Notes under the pieces: model-generated | The model's input: the letters and a program-made list of their open reading frames with translations, nothing else | What the model was told of the DNA's origin: nothing | Databases searched by the model: none | Origin: Adiantum capillus-veneris | Lineage: Eukaryota; Streptophyta; Polypodiopsida; Polypodiales; Pteridaceae | Length of the DNA stretch: 64,000 bases | Assembly: GCA_014529385.2 (NCBI GenBank) | Contig: CM043963.1 | Span: 105,553,912 to 105,617,911 of the forward strand | Direction: 5' to 3' | In this document: piece by piece, positions 32,044 through 44,008 of the stretch | Position numbering within the stretch: position 1 is the stretch's first letter | Layout of the letters: each line of letters begins with the position of its first letter | Program-made: the position numbers and the translations under genes

Positions 32044-33308
32044 TGTTAGCGTGCAAACAAGAAGGAAAACAAAGACCTCTATAGACTTGCACACACCATG
32101 CCGTCGGAAGGAAACACCATAAAGCTGCGGAAAACACCTATGTCGAACACCTGTAAAGTTGGACGAGAAACAACCCTAACTGAAACCACGATTAAAATTG
32201 ATGAAAACCAAGACTATAAAGATGAAGTTTGTGTTGTGTAGACCTCCGTAGAGTATCCATATGCTTGATTTCGACAATAGACGAGAGAGTTACAAGCTTT
32301 CGAAGTTGGGGTATCTCTCAAAAGCTCCAATAAAGCTAGTCTCTATAAGTAAAAAAGAGTGTGCAGAGAATTGCACCTATTAAAAAGGGGGATTTTTTTG
32401 GCTCTTATCCCAAGGGATTTTCTCTCTTCTCTTAGCCAACATGGTTCCCTCTTTGGGCACCTTTTTATTGGTCCAATTTTGGCCTTTTTTGAGTGAAAAA
32501 TGACCTGTCCGTGACCCTTTGACCAAAGAATGGGGTGGGGGCAAGTGTCCGGGGACCAAAAAAAGTGACCAGGCGCCTGGACAGCTAGTGTGGATTGAAA
32601 ATTTTTCCATCCCCTTCGCCACGAGCCCCTATAGCCAAGCCTTGAGAGAGCTCCTCTCACCTTTGATACACCATAATGGGCTCCCAAAGTGTCCTATGTA
32701 TTCTCCACTTTCCCCTTTCCTCTTCCCATGTGGGATTACTTCCATGCCACATGGCAACTCTCCCCAAGCTTCCCAACTTCCCCAATAATTTTCAGCTTCT
32801 CCCAAAGCATGAGAGGACTTCTCAGACAATTTTCTCCGAGGCATACCTTGCTGTTCCGGTCATCGAGTGACGCACCATAACACACGGCTCGAAGCCCATC
32901 ACCTCGGCTATCTCCAGAAATATAAAACTTCAGTAGTTCTAATCTTAGACCTCCAAGTATTTCTAATCTTAGACCCCTAAGTTGGCTTAGTTGCCCTTCT
33001 TGCAAGCACTTGTAATCACCTTCTAAGTTGAGAAGGCTCGCTTTGGATGTTCATAACTCATGATGTACAAGTCCGATTCACAAGCTATAAAGCACGGTTG
33101 AAAATACTTATTAAAAACCATATTTTGGAGTTTCGAATAACCCAAAACATCAGCATTCAATCTTGACAAAATCACACCTTTGTACATGGATTTTTACAAG
33201 GCCACTTTCAAAACTTGCAGGGCTATATACACATATATACATGAGGGTAGTGGACAAGCTTTTTGGCATGACTTAGTGACTTCATGCTTATCCAAAAATT
33301 GCATGACA
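32044..33308 (-). repeat. 3' LTR of element F
   Basis: It runs from TGTTAGCGTGCAAAC to GCATGACA. It matches 38,895-40,128 throughout, for example ACACCATAAAGCTGCG, CCATGTGGGAT and ACACATATATACATGAGG. Short ORFs on both strands inside it are not conserved and are taken as chance. Confidence 0.88.
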
Positions 33309-33374
33309 TAGCTTGCCATCTCCCCCTTGTCTTCTTGATCATTCATGACAAGCAGAGGTGTCTAGGGTGAATAA
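33309..33374 (-). other. Polypurine tract region of F
   Basis: On the minus strand AAGACAAGGGGGAGATGG lies about ten bases before the LTR start. This is purine-rich as needed for plus-strand priming, though the gap is larger than usual. Confidence 0.5.
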
Positions 33375-34640
33375 CTACTGCATTTTATCCACAGAAACCT
33401 CATCCATATTTTCAGATGTCTCCACATTGTCTCCTTCTAGTGATAGCATTTTATCAGGCACAATTGTCATTAACCGTGCCAGATACTTCTTCAATCTATA
33501 ACCATTGACACGATATTTATGCTGCGCACCATTTAAGTCTGCCAACTGATATGTGCCATTTTCAAATTTGTTTACAATAGTAAAAGGACCTTCCCATTTT
33601 ATTTGAAATTTCTTTTGAAAGGTATTGTCCAATTTACTATTGTATCGCAACACCAAATAACCCTTCTTAATTTTTTTATCCTTCACGTACTCATTGGCTT
33701 TTAGCTGAGCCTTCCTTGACACTTCCTCATAGTAGCTCAAAGCTAAAACTCTATCCAATTGTAAGCATTGTAAATTCAATAACCTTTTCTGCCATGCATT
33801 TGTTTGCTCCTCATCTTCGAATGACAACAATATGAGAGCAGGAATTTCCACTTCAATTGGCAATAAAGCTTCCTTGCCATAAACCAAGTGGTAAGGGAAT
33901 AATCTTGTGCCCGTTTTGATAGCAGTTCTTTAGACCCATAACATGCAAGGCAACTCTGAATCCCAAGTTTTTCTATGTGTCTGAGTCATCTTTGTCAAAA
34001 TCTTTACCAACTCTTCATTGAACCTTTCATTAAGACCATTGCATTGTGGATAATAGGGAGAACTGTACCTATGCTGTAGATTGAGCTTTTCGTATAAGAA
34101 ATCAAAAAACTCTCCTCTAAATCCTGGTCCTCTATAAGCAAATAGCTCTAGTGGCACACCAAATTTGCAACATATGTACTCATAAATTTTTTTTTCCATC
34201 TCTTTACTGGTAATCTGTGCTTCTGCCCATCGTGAATAATCCACTGCTGTCAAGATGTAAGCATTTCTTTTGCTAGTCATAGGTAAGGGTCCAGTGGCAT
34301 CAAGACCCCATTTCTCAAACACGTCAAAAGCTAGAATTGTCTTTCACAATTTAGGCTTCAAAATTCTCTTTCCCATCCTTTGACAAAGCAAACATGACTT
34401 GCACCAATGATTAACATCCCGTTGAATACTTGGCCATATGTAACCTTCTTGCAAGATCTTATGCAACATGATCTTCATAGAAAAATGGCCTCCACAAGAT
34501 CCCTCATGATTTTCTTCCAGGATTTTGTAAATTTCCTCTTTCCAAGGCACACGATGCAAAACCAAATCACCTCCTTTCATATAAAGCACATCATCAAGCA
34601 TTTTGTATATCCTGGATTTTCTTATGAACATATACTTTTT
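33375..34640 (-). pseudogene. Element F integrase, catalytic Asp replaced
   Basis: The zinc finger includes GGHFSMKIMLHKILQEGYIW and CKSCLLCQ (34,390-34,500). The core begins GLDATGPLPM (first Asp, near 34,300). Where Gypsy integrases have DRGPGFRGEF, this copy has YRGPGFRGEF: codon 34,134-34,136 is TAT, so the second catalytic Asp is Tyr. The Glu remains in CNGLNERFNEEL (near 34,040). The C-terminal part (KWEGPFTIVNKFENGTYQLA) is the usual DNA-binding barrel region, and no chromodomain follows. Stops lie near 34,330 and 33,900. Besides being interrupted, this enzyme would be inactive. Confidence 0.88.
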
Positions 34641-36725
34641 AGAAGATGGTAAATCTTTAGGTTGAACACCTGTCAATAGAAAATCCACTTCCTTTGATAA
34701 GATTTCCCTCCCATGAAAAGGGGCATCTGCCTTTACCATAAACACACACGTGATCATCTCTTGGGCATCATCATGAGCTTCTTCATTTAGAGACCTCTCA
34801 ATATGCTGCAAACTCCATGCTTCAAGCTTTTTGAGCAACGCCTTCACTTTGAAGCATAAATTCTTCAGTTTAAGGTTCTTATTCTGTCATACTCCAACAC
34901 TTGCTTCACAACCAACAAAGCATCTCCTTTAATTTGCAAGCGTTTAATTCCCAATTGTAAGCCAATATGCAAACCACCTTCAAGAGCCATGTATTCAACT
35001 TCATTGTTACTTTTTCCGTCAAGTTTTAATCCTTGCTTTCTCATAAGCTTCCCTTGTGCATCATAAATGACAATGCCTCTTGAAGCAGCATCATGACTTC
35101 TTCGATAAGAACCATCAAAGTGCAACAATGAAGCATTAGAGATGGTAGGAGTCTCGACTTCCCTTTTCCGCACCAACTCTTGATTGACCAAAACCGGAGT
35201 ATCTTTATAGGTGAGAAGATCTGCTAAGGTAACTCGAGTACTTTTCTCCACCAAAAAGGTGAACTGAAACTCCTGGAGCTCAATAACCCATCTTATCACT
35301 GTTTTTGATATATTTGAATTATTGAACAGCTGGGAAAGCAATAAATGACTGGGAAGAAAGATGAATGACTTTTGCAGCAAATAGTGTCTGAATCGCCTGC
35401 AAGCATAAACCATACTGGTCATCATCAATTCAATTTCAGAAAAATCTCTTTCATGAGGAGTCTTCACTCTGCTAGCATAATGAACAGGCTTCATATACTG
35501 AGATTCCTTCCCCCTTTGCAATAACATAGCTCCAATAGCATCATCTCCCAATGATGGATTGACATAAAACTCCTTTTCCCAATCAAGAGCTTGCATAATA
35601 GGTAACGTACTCAAAACCTCTTTAACTTTGTCAAAAACATCGTCACAGTCATGAGACCACTCCAAGGGATCATTCTTAACTTTTTGCTGCCATGGATATA
35701 ATAGCTGTGATGCCAAAGGTATGAAACGAGACAAATATTTGACTTTCTGTATGAAAGTGGCCACCCGTTTGGTATCTTTTGGAGATGAGAATAACAGCAC
35801 GGCCTCCACTTTCTCTGGATCTGCTTCAATCCCATTTTTTGAAATTACATGCCCAAGAAGCTTCATCCGTGGTTATGCCAAATGACATTTCTTAGGATTG
35901 AGCTGACCTCCTCATTCATTATATTTTGCAAAATTCATTTTAAGCTTTTGAACATGCTCTTTCTTTGAACTGTATACGCAGAAATCATCTATGAACCCTT
36001 TGACAAACTTTCCAAGGAATGGGGTAAGGACCCAATCCATTTTCCTTTCAAAAGCTCCTGGCCCATTTGTCAACCCAAAAGGAAGGGAACAAAAGCAGAA
36101 ACAACCCCATGGCATGATAAAAGTAGTCTTTTTCTGGTCTTCAGGAGCAAAGATAAGCTGAAAGTATCTTGAATACCCATCACAGACACTGTATCTTTCA
36201 AAACCAGCCACTGCATCTAGCAATTGATCAATACAAGGCAAAGGGTAAGGATCTTTCTTGGTCACCGCATTTAGTGGCTTGTAATCAACACAAAATTTCC
36301 AACGCCCATCTTTCTTTGGGGTGACTACTACAGAGCTCACCCATTCAACATTATTCACTGGCACAATGAACCCTGCATCCAAAAGCTTATCCACTTCTTC
36401 CTTTAAAGCATTCATCTGTTTCTTACCCAACTTTCTTAATTTCTGTCGTATTGGCTTTGCTCCTTCAACTAGCTCGATCTTCACAGGATCCCCAACAAAA
36501 CCTCTTATTTCCTGATATGAGGTAATGAACGGATTTGGAAACCTGTCCAACATTGCTAAGTACTCCCTTCTTTCTCCTTGTGTCAAATTAGTACTCAACA
36601 TATTTTGAATCAACTCTTTTTTCACTGGTAGTTCCTGTTTAGATTGCATCAACTCTTCAAGTTTCTCTAAACGGCTTGAAGCATTTATATTCCCTGATAT
36701 TTGCAACACTTCACTAATTTCTTTC
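34641..36725 (-). pseudogene. Element F reverse transcriptase with dual RNase H
   Basis: RT (about 35,930-36,450) has WKFCVDYKPLNAVTKKDPYP, CDGYSRYFQ, LPFGLTNGPGAFERKMD and catalytic FIDDFCVYSS. The first RNase H (about 35,330-35,640) is decayed: FYVNPSLGDDAIGAMLLQ and HERDFSEIELMM. A second RNase H (about 34,740-35,140) has LHFDGSYRRSHDAASRGIVI, NNEVEYMALEGGLHIGLQLG and IKGDALLVVKQVL, giving Asp, Glu and Asp in the archaeal-type pattern. Stops at 36,725 and around 35,870-35,911 and a frameshift near 34,860 break it. Confidence 0.88.
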
Positions 36726-37452
36726 TATTCCTCATCCAAAAACAAGAATGGCACTTCACCCTCATCACTGAAACTCAAAGTAGTTCTACTTTCTGAGTCT
36801 TTAGAACTATCATCACTGGTAGTTTCAGATTCATCATTCTCACTCACATCTTCAAGTGCCATAGGCTGTTTGGTAGTCATATCAAACACTCTCTTTTCAC
36901 CCTTCTTGTCATGCACACCGATTGTGTCCTTGCGCCAATTTTACAGGGACCAACAACTCTCAACCAAGGTCGTCCCAAAATGAGAGGAAAGGCTCCTAGA
37001 CCAGCTGGCATAACATGAAAGTTCACTATAACCTTCACGTTAAAGACTTCGACTTCAAAATTCTTGATCATTCCCAAAAATTTCACTTTGGTATGGTTTG
37101 CTAGTCGAATACGAAACCTAGAGCTTCGGCATATAATGAGACCCAGTCTCTCGACACATGACTGTGTGATCACACAAACTTGAGCACCTCCATCAATGTA
37201 GGCTTCTCCCATACCCATACCTTTGTACCAAGAGTTCACCACAGGACAGATATCGGGTAACTCTCCCACAGACAACACTTTGACTTGTTTATGCTTCGGC
37301 TCTTTTTCTGGATTCACTAATGACTTCCACTGCCTTTTAAGTTTGGGCACCATATTCATCAACTGTCCAAAAGTAAAATCTACTTTCCTCCCAATCAGGT
37401 CTTCCTTTAAACTGTAAGCTCTTTGGCCTTCTCCTAATGGAAAATCTGCCAC
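36726..37452 (-). pseudogene. Element F protease region
   Basis: The retropepsin motif reads AYIDGGAQVCVITQSCVERL (near 37,200), with Gly after the Asp where DTG or DSG is standard. ILGRPWLRVVGPCKIG follows near 36,970. An acidic linker rich in Asp, Glu and Ser (36,730-36,900) leads to RT. A frameshift lies near 36,930. Confidence 0.8.
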
Positions 37453-37459
37453 TTCAAAT

Positions 37460-38837
37460 TATCTATGAGGCTTTCTCTTCCTTTTGACTTTCGCATCTTC
37501 ACCCTCTTTCTCCTTCCCTTTCTTTCTGCTAGGCCTTGGTGCTGCATAGCCTTCCCTCTCTCTTTGCCTACTAGCAACACATCTGCTTCTTTCTTTTCAA
37601 CTCACACAATACCCACATGGCCACTAGAGGTTGAGGCCCGATTTTCCTGTCTAGTACCTTGATCTCCCCGTATATCCAATGCATAATCATTAGCTCTGTT
37701 AGGAATTTGCTGAGGAAGTGGAAAACATATCCCCTTCTATCCTTACTGGCTTTGAACAATAAGTGCAAATATGACCAAGTTCACCACAATTATAACAAGT
37801 GGGGATGAACCTCCTCTGTGTCTCAGAACCCCCTTGTCTACGACCAGCATTCGCATTAGGTTGAGCTTCACATGCTTGAGCCATTCCTCTACCACGTCCA
37901 CGACCACGACCACCTCCACCACCAAGAACACCAAGTCGTAATTCTTGCTTCATGGTCATCATGTCTTGCATATTTCGTTGTAACTGTTCGGTATTAGCAG
38001 CCCTTTGAACAGGTTGGCCTCCAGCTTCTACCTGATTCTCCTCTTTTTGGCTACCATTATTTTGCTCAGGGACCGCTTTCAAGTATTCATTAAGCCTTTG
38101 CGCTTTCCATTCTTTCTCTCTGGCAATGGCGACTGCTTCCTTGAAGGTGACGGGTCTTTTCAGCTCAACTTTGAACTTCAGACTTTCTTTTAGGTTTGCC
38201 ACAAAAACGGTCCTTCTATAACATGGATGGAGGGATCTCATTTCCCAAAGCCCGGGCCCATTTATCCCATAAACGAGTGAACTGCATGACAAAATCATCA
38301 ACACTTTGATTAGCCCTCTGAGTGTATCCCATAATTTCATGCCAAACTTCATTAGGTACTTCGATAGATTGGTATTGTATCAGGAAAGTTTTCTTCACAC
38401 GATTGTAGTCCAAAACCATCCCTGGATTTTGGGATTGCATCAACTCCTCAAAATTGTGTAACCAAACTTTTGCCTCATCCTATAAACTATATTGTAGCAG
38501 CCGCAACAATATAGCTTGGTTTAGTATATTGCAACAAGCAATTTACTTTCAACTTTTCAATAAACGTCTGTGCACTTTCATTAGGCAATCCATGAGACTG
38601 TGGGAACTTATCTGCCATGCTCGATTGCCACAAAAACACTTACATGTGACTTGAAAATTCAAGGGATGTCGATGGATAGCTCCAGTACCTAATCCACCTC
38701 ACACTGGGTAACTCGGCCCCCAATGATTCCCAATTATACGACTGCCTCAAGTGCTGTCCACAATTTGCACATACATGGCGGTTGTCCGTAATAAGGACCC
38801 ACATCCCTTTTACATTCATTCCCTGCAGAATAGACAT
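37460..38837 (-). pseudogene. gag: Gag of element F with zinc knuckle
   Basis: The capsid part includes QSVDDFVMQFTRLWDKWARA (near 38,280) and FKVELKRPVTFKEAVAIARE (near 38,170). A Gly/Arg-rich stretch (GGGGRGRGRGRG, near 37,900) precedes the CX2CX4HX4C knuckle CYNCGELGHICTYC (near 37,760). Frameshifts lie near 38,225 and after the knuckle. The VELKR..F..A..IA..KEWK.QRL pattern is shared with the gag of element G. Confidence 0.82.
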
Positions 38838-38874
38838 ATTTCATAGGAATAGGAGCAAAGGAGCACTTGCTCCT

Positions 38875-38888
38875 CAAAGGGGGCACCA
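38875..38888 (-). other. Primer-binding site of element F
   Basis: The minus strand reads TGGTGCCCCCTTTG, six bases inside the LTR end. Element G has a similar site (TGGCGCCCCCGCGG, also after CTTT). The tRNA is not identified. Confidence 0.6.
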
Positions 38889-38894
38889 AAAGGA

Positions 38895-40128
38895 TGTTAG
38901 CGTGCAAACAAGAAAAGAATCGAGAACCTCTATAGCCTTGCACACACCACACCTTCGGAAGGAAACACCATAAAGCTGCGAAAAACACCTATATCCAACA
39001 CTTGTAATGTCCGGCGGGAAGCATTCCTAACCCAAACCAGGATTAAAATTGATGAAAACCAAGACCATAAAGATGAAGCTCGTGTCATGTAGATCTCCGT
39101 AGAGTATCCATATGCTTGATTCCGACAACAGACGAGAGAGTTACAAGCTTTTGAAGTTGGCTCCAAAAAAGCTAGTCTCTGTAAGCAAAAAAGGGTGTGT
39201 AGAGAATTGCATCTTTAAAGAAGGGGGACTTTTTTGGCTCTAATCCCAAGGGATTTTCTCTCTCCTCTTAGCCGACATGGTTTCCTCCTTGGGCACCTTT
39301 TAATTGGTCCAATTTTGGCATTTTTTGGGTGAAAAATGACCTGTCGGTGACCCTTTGACCAAGGAATGAGGTGGGGGCAAGTGTCCGAGGACCAAAAAAA
39401 GTGGCCAGGTGCCTGGGCAGCTAGTGTGGATTGAAAATTTTTCCATTCCCTTCCCCACGAGCCCACAAGCCCCCATAGCCCAAGCCTTGAGAGAGCTCCT
39501 CTCACCTTTGATATACCATAATGGGCTCCCAAAGTGCATATGTACCCTCCACTTTCTCCTTTCCTCTTCCCATGTGGGATAACTTCCATGCCACATGGCA
39601 ACTCTCCCCATGCTTTCCAACTTCCCCAAAAATTTTTAGCTTCTCCCAAAGCATGAGAGGAATTCTCAGACAATTTTCCCCGAGGCATACCTTGCTGCTC
39701 CGGTCATCGAATGACGCACTGTAACACACGTTTCGAAGCCCATAACCTCGGCTATCTCTAGAAATATAAAATTTCAGCATTTCTAATCTTAGATCCCCAA
39801 GTTGGCATAGTTGCCCTTCTCGCATGTACCTACAATCACCTTCTAATTTGAGACCGCCCATTTCGGATGCTCATGACTCATGATGTACAAGTCCAATTCA
39901 CAAGCTATAAAGCACGGCTGGAAATACTTATTAAAAATCATATTTTGGAGTCTCGAAAAATCCAAAACATCAGCATTCAAGCTTGGCAAAATCACATCTT
40001 TGTACATGGATTTTTACAAGGCCACTTCTAAAACTTGTAAGGCTATGTACACATATATACATGAGGTTAGTGGGCAAGCTTTTTGGCATGACTTAGTGAC
40101 TTCATGCTTATCCAAAAAATTCCTGACA
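38895..40128 (-). repeat. 5' LTR of element F
   Basis: TGTTAGCGTGC to TCCTGACA; aligned with the left LTR over its full length with many substitutions and small indels (1,234 against 1,265 bp). Confidence 0.86.
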
Positions 40129-40555
40129 ACGTGTAGTCGTGAACCTCAACAAAACTGATAATGCTTACATTTGAATGAAAGAGAAAAGAGAGAAAAACAC
40201 AATGCAATTTTCGAAATCGGATTACCAATCATTAGAAAAGTTGATTACAAATTGGAGCAACTTAGTAGCTTGAGCATACGTTTTGCAAAGCTCCTTCTTC
40301 TCCAATAGATAAACCTTCCTTCACATTAAAGTTATTGACCTTTATACCTAGGGCTTTCTAAATGACCAGTGTGGCTGGCTCGCATGGACTTTTACAAATG
40401 TCATGATAGAATTACAACTCAAATCTCATGATAGAATTACAACTCAGGGAATCAACTTGTTACTTTGGAATCGGGATTTACACACAATGTAGCTACACTA
40501 GCTCGAAAAAATAACATAGTACAAATGTGGTGCTCGGAAACATGTTCGACCAACA
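40129..40555 (-). repeat. Putative 3' LTR of element H
   Basis: The right end reads GTTCGACCAACA and is followed by TTCCCCCCTTTG, a minus-strand polypurine tract (CAAAGGGGGGAA). The left end near 40,124 (TGACAACGTGTAGTCGT) is 12/17 identical to the stub TGTTAACGGGTTGTCAT at 56,968. The left limit is uncertain because the LTR of F abuts or overlaps it. Confidence 0.45.
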
Positions 40556-42056
40556 TTCCCCCCTTTGTAGCTCATGTCATCCCTTGACATGACCATGTGC
40601 AGTCTTGCCATTAGGGTTTTCTTCAGCTTTGTTTTCAAAATTGGCCTTTAGCTTGGGAAGTTCTTTGTCGTTGATGACGCCCCCTCCTTCCTTACGTGAT
40701 TCATATCTATTGTGTTGTTGATATATGATTTGAGCTTTGATTGTCAAGGCAACTTTGCTTCTTGTTGCACATTCTCCTCTTTGTTGACAGTCTTGGCCAC
40801 GAAGATGGATTTTGATGTATCTCAGTTTGTAGAACTGATCCTCTTTGAAGATTGTGTGAGCTACGTATGGTTGTTGTGAATAGGTTGCTTGCTGAATTTG
40901 TCATTGCGTGTCATTGTGGGCCATTCTTTAACTTGCCAGTTTTTTTTGGGAGCTTTGTTATTGCCCTTGAAGATAGGAGATCTGCAACTGTTAAAGACAA
41001 AAACAGTTGCAGATCTCAAAAAAATCTCTGTAACTTGACGGACACTAGGCTTCAATATCCATACCTAGATATTTTTGTTGTAGAAGCCTTGCTTTTGTAG
41101 CTGAAGACGATGTATCTATCTAGAGGTTGTAGCAGCTTTGGTTGCAATTTGCTTCTGTTGGCTTTTGGTTGTCATTGCTTGCCTTTGGGTGGAGCCTTGT
41201 GCTACATGACTGCTGATCTTTGTTGTTCCAAGTTGACCTGGTATAACTATATTTGAGTATTACCGTCATAAAATCCATGTTCTTCAGGTAGCTTGATTGG
41301 AATTATCCGTTGTTGCACCTATCTTTGTTGGGTTGCTTGATTGAAGTTTGACTTTGGTACCCAAGCTTGTTGCATTGCTTGCTTCTTTGATCTTTTCTTT
41401 TGCCTCGTGGTTTTTCTTTCTCCTACGTGAGGTGGGTGTCGTCCGTTGATAGCTCGGCTTGCACGTTGTAGAACTCTGTGCTTGAGGTGAGTAGGTCCAA
41501 GCTATTACTTTAGGCTTTTTGGCCCAAACATTAGCGTTTCCTTGGAAGTAGCCATGAGCAGTGATTGATGAGTTTGTTCAACATTTGATGTGGAACTTGG
41601 AAACTCTTTTTCTTCATCTGCTTTGATTTGCGTTTTTTTTGGAGTCGACATTTTTGAAACAAGTTTTGTTGATTCTTTGGGTATACTAATGATGACAAAT
41701 TCTCGTGGTTGCTCTGCTTCCTTCATTTGCACTTTGGAACCATGCTCCATGATGTAGCTATATGTCTCACTTTTTTTTCTTTCATACTCACAAACCTCAT
41801 TAGGTTCACTAAACACCTTTCGTAAACAAGGGAGTTATGTCGTAGCCATTCTCATCGCAGAACTTTGTATTTGATATTTTGTTTACATACACATCTAGTG
41901 TCTCCAATATCTGCTCCCATCCAAAAGGTTCAAACAACTCTTCACGAAATGACTCTTTAATGTGATACTCAGATTCCCTTCGTAGCAATGGCTATTCTAG
42001 CTCTACTACTGAGTATGGCTATTGTTTTTACTCCTTTGTACTCTAGTGGTAGGTGG
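40556..42056 (-). other. Element H interior, 3' part
   Basis: After the polypurine tract no retrotransposon domain is visible. A minus-strand ORF at 41,505-41,816 (103 codons; FVIISIPKESTKLVSKM and a Lys/Glu/Ser-rich tail) has no family I know. A perfect inverted repeat lies at 40,977-41,017. Confidence 0.4.
40977..41017. repeat. Perfect 16-bp inverted repeat
   Basis: GAGATCTGCAACTGTT (40,977-40,992) and its exact complement AACAGTTGCAGATCTC (41,002-41,017) flank a 9-base loop. Role unknown. Confidence 0.9.
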
Positions 42057-42061
42057 TGTTC
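42057..42061. other. Target site duplication of E, left copy (TGTTC)
   Basis: TGTTC directly precedes the left LTR and is repeated at 50,969-50,973. A 5-bp duplication is the usual product of Gypsy integration. Confidence 0.95.
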
Positions 42062-43651
42062 TGTAACATTTAATGGCCTAAAATCTTATGTGTAGCGGAA
42101 ATTAGCATGAACATAGTGAGCATTTCATTAGAGTTGATTCCTAATGAGAATTACAAGAGTGCTTGGGTGGAGAGAGCAACAAAAAGCATAACACCTAGTT
42201 AGATAGCATCGACAATACTTTCAAAAGAGAGAGCAATTAAGCTATTGACAACAGTTGAGGACCGGATTTGCATGGAGCCGGTCCCCCCTCCAAAAGGCTT
42301 TGTATTATGGTTTCTCCCATCAAGAGAGACATTGTACAATACAATTCTTTGTGTTCCTTCAAGACGAGCTAGTGCAATGAAGATGGAAGCTTCATACACC
42401 AAGCAAAACACTTAATCAAACACAACTTGAATTATCCCCGTTCTCAGACCCAAGACCTCACACACCTTCGAAGATGGTGAGAGCTAGCAGGGTATGAGAG
42501 TAGATTGAGAGGAAAAAGAAGTATCTTACGAGAAAGAAGTACATCTCCTCACATAATCACTCATATTAGCATAGCTTAGCTTAGTAATTAGCTTGGTAGA
42601 GAAGATGAGCCTGCATTGAAGCTTGGCTCTTGGTTGGATTTGCATCCACATGCCAAGAGAGTGTTGATGTAGGCTTCTATCTCACAAGCTTGGAGTAGGT
42701 GATGAGCTCTCCGTTAAAGCTTGGGAGGAGATAGAGTATTTTCCCTTCACACATGGTCAAGTGTGAGAGTGTGTGTGTCAATGCCAAGCAAAAATCAGCC
42801 CCCTCTCTCTCTTGGGCGAGCCCTAGCTGCTAAGTTAGTCTGGCTTTTGCCTCATTGGACCTCCCCAGGTCAAGCCAATAGGGATTAAGCAGCATAAGTG
42901 ATAGCCTTCTGACATGTGTCCCCCTTTCCCCTTTTGTGAGAGCTTTAGATAATTAAATAATTAAACTAAACTCTCATTGGACCCCTTTGCCTCCTGGCCA
43001 ATAGGAATCAGGCAAGCCATGGGGCTCCTGAATGCTCATTGGACCCCTTGGGAGACTGCCCAATAGTCTTCTAGGACACTTAATTCTTATTGGTTTCTTT
43101 TATTAAATGTTTTTAAATTAATTAAACTAGATTTACTCTAGTCTAATTCTCATTGGTCCACTTCAAGGGTCTTCCAATAGGAATTGGGCATACCTTGTGG
43201 GCATCTGGCCTAGGGAGCTGACATGTGTCCCTCATTCCCTTTGTGTAAAGGGAGCCTGTGTGTGTGTGTGTGGCTTTCTCTCTCATCCCCTAGCTTTGGG
43301 GCTCGCCCCCTCCCATGTAGGGATGTAGAAAGACTTTTTGGGCACACACTAAGCATCCAATTTTCCCTAAGGTTGACCTTTGGACACAACCTTTGAATTT
43401 TGGAACCTTAGCATTTTGGAAGTCTTAATGGGCTGAACCTTAGGGTCTTTTTAGCCCGTTGTTTCACATGGCTCTTTTGCATATGGCCCCCCCTTTGGAT
43501 CCCTATTTTCCCTCCTTTGGATCCCTACTGTGGCCGGTCTGCTAACTTAACCAATATTCTAGCTTTTTCTCCCTTGGCACTTCCCCACATTAAATGATCA
43601 GTTTAATATGAGAAAATCATTTAGGAGAATTAGATATTGATTATTATGACA
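42062..43651 (-). repeat. 3' LTR of element E, 1,590 bp
   Basis: TGTAACATTT to TTATTATGACA (both ends inverted). Offset to the other LTR is a constant 7,317 bases. It contains several copies of an ATTGG/CCAAT-containing motif (for example CTCATTGGACC and CCAATAGGAAT at 42.85-43.2 kb), a TG repeat near 43,260 and a 70-codon ORF present in both LTRs with no domain. Confidence 0.95.
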
Positions 43652-44008
43652 TTACCTCTCTCTTGAAATCATAGTCGTCCTCGACTATGGTGTAGAGAAG
43701 ATAAAGCATATGCATGAGTCCTTTTCTTAGCGGGTAGAGGATCCCTATGTTACCCTACGACATCATTCCATAATGGATGACTAGTCCATTTGGCGCTTGA
43801 GAGCCTGAGGCTGCCGCAAGCATGTCTGCACATTAGTCCTATCAGTCTTCCATAGTAGAGTGACAAGCTCTACTTGGTGTTCGGGAGACGTCGTCTCCGC
43901 AAACTTGATCTAAGCATGCATACTACTTCATTTTTGTGCACAAATAAAGAAAAAGAGAGTCTTATAAGACAAAAATTTTTGTTCATTTTTAACATTTTGT
44001 ACATTTGC
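43652..44008 (-). other. Polypurine tract and 3' UTR of E
   Basis: On the minus strand AAGAGAGAGGTAA ends at the LTR start. The remaining ~340 bases are non-coding. Confidence 0.85.

Larger units (their letters stand above)
32044..40128 (-). mobile_element. Ty3/Gypsy element F, Tat-type with two RNase H domains
   Basis: It has two LTRs (32,044-33,308; 38,895-40,128) in the same orientation. Between them on the minus strand are a primer-binding site, gag with zinc knuckle, protease, RT, RNase H, a second RNase H, and integrase without a chromodomain. A second RNase H between the normal one and integrase is a known mark of the plant Tat/Ogre branch. No 5-bp target duplication is seen (AAAGC at left, ACGTG at right). 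The LTRs are clearly diverged and pol has many breaks, so it is an old copy. Confidence 0.85.

Noticed and set aside
32343-32880. ORFs of 60-115 codons in both LTRs of F (also 39.2-39.86 kb)
   Set aside because: Non-coding LTR sequence; frames broken differently in the two copies and no motif.
42199-42411. 70-codon ORF present identically in both LTRs of E (also 49,516-49,728)
   Set aside because: Identity follows from LTR identity; no domain and no sign of coding constraint.
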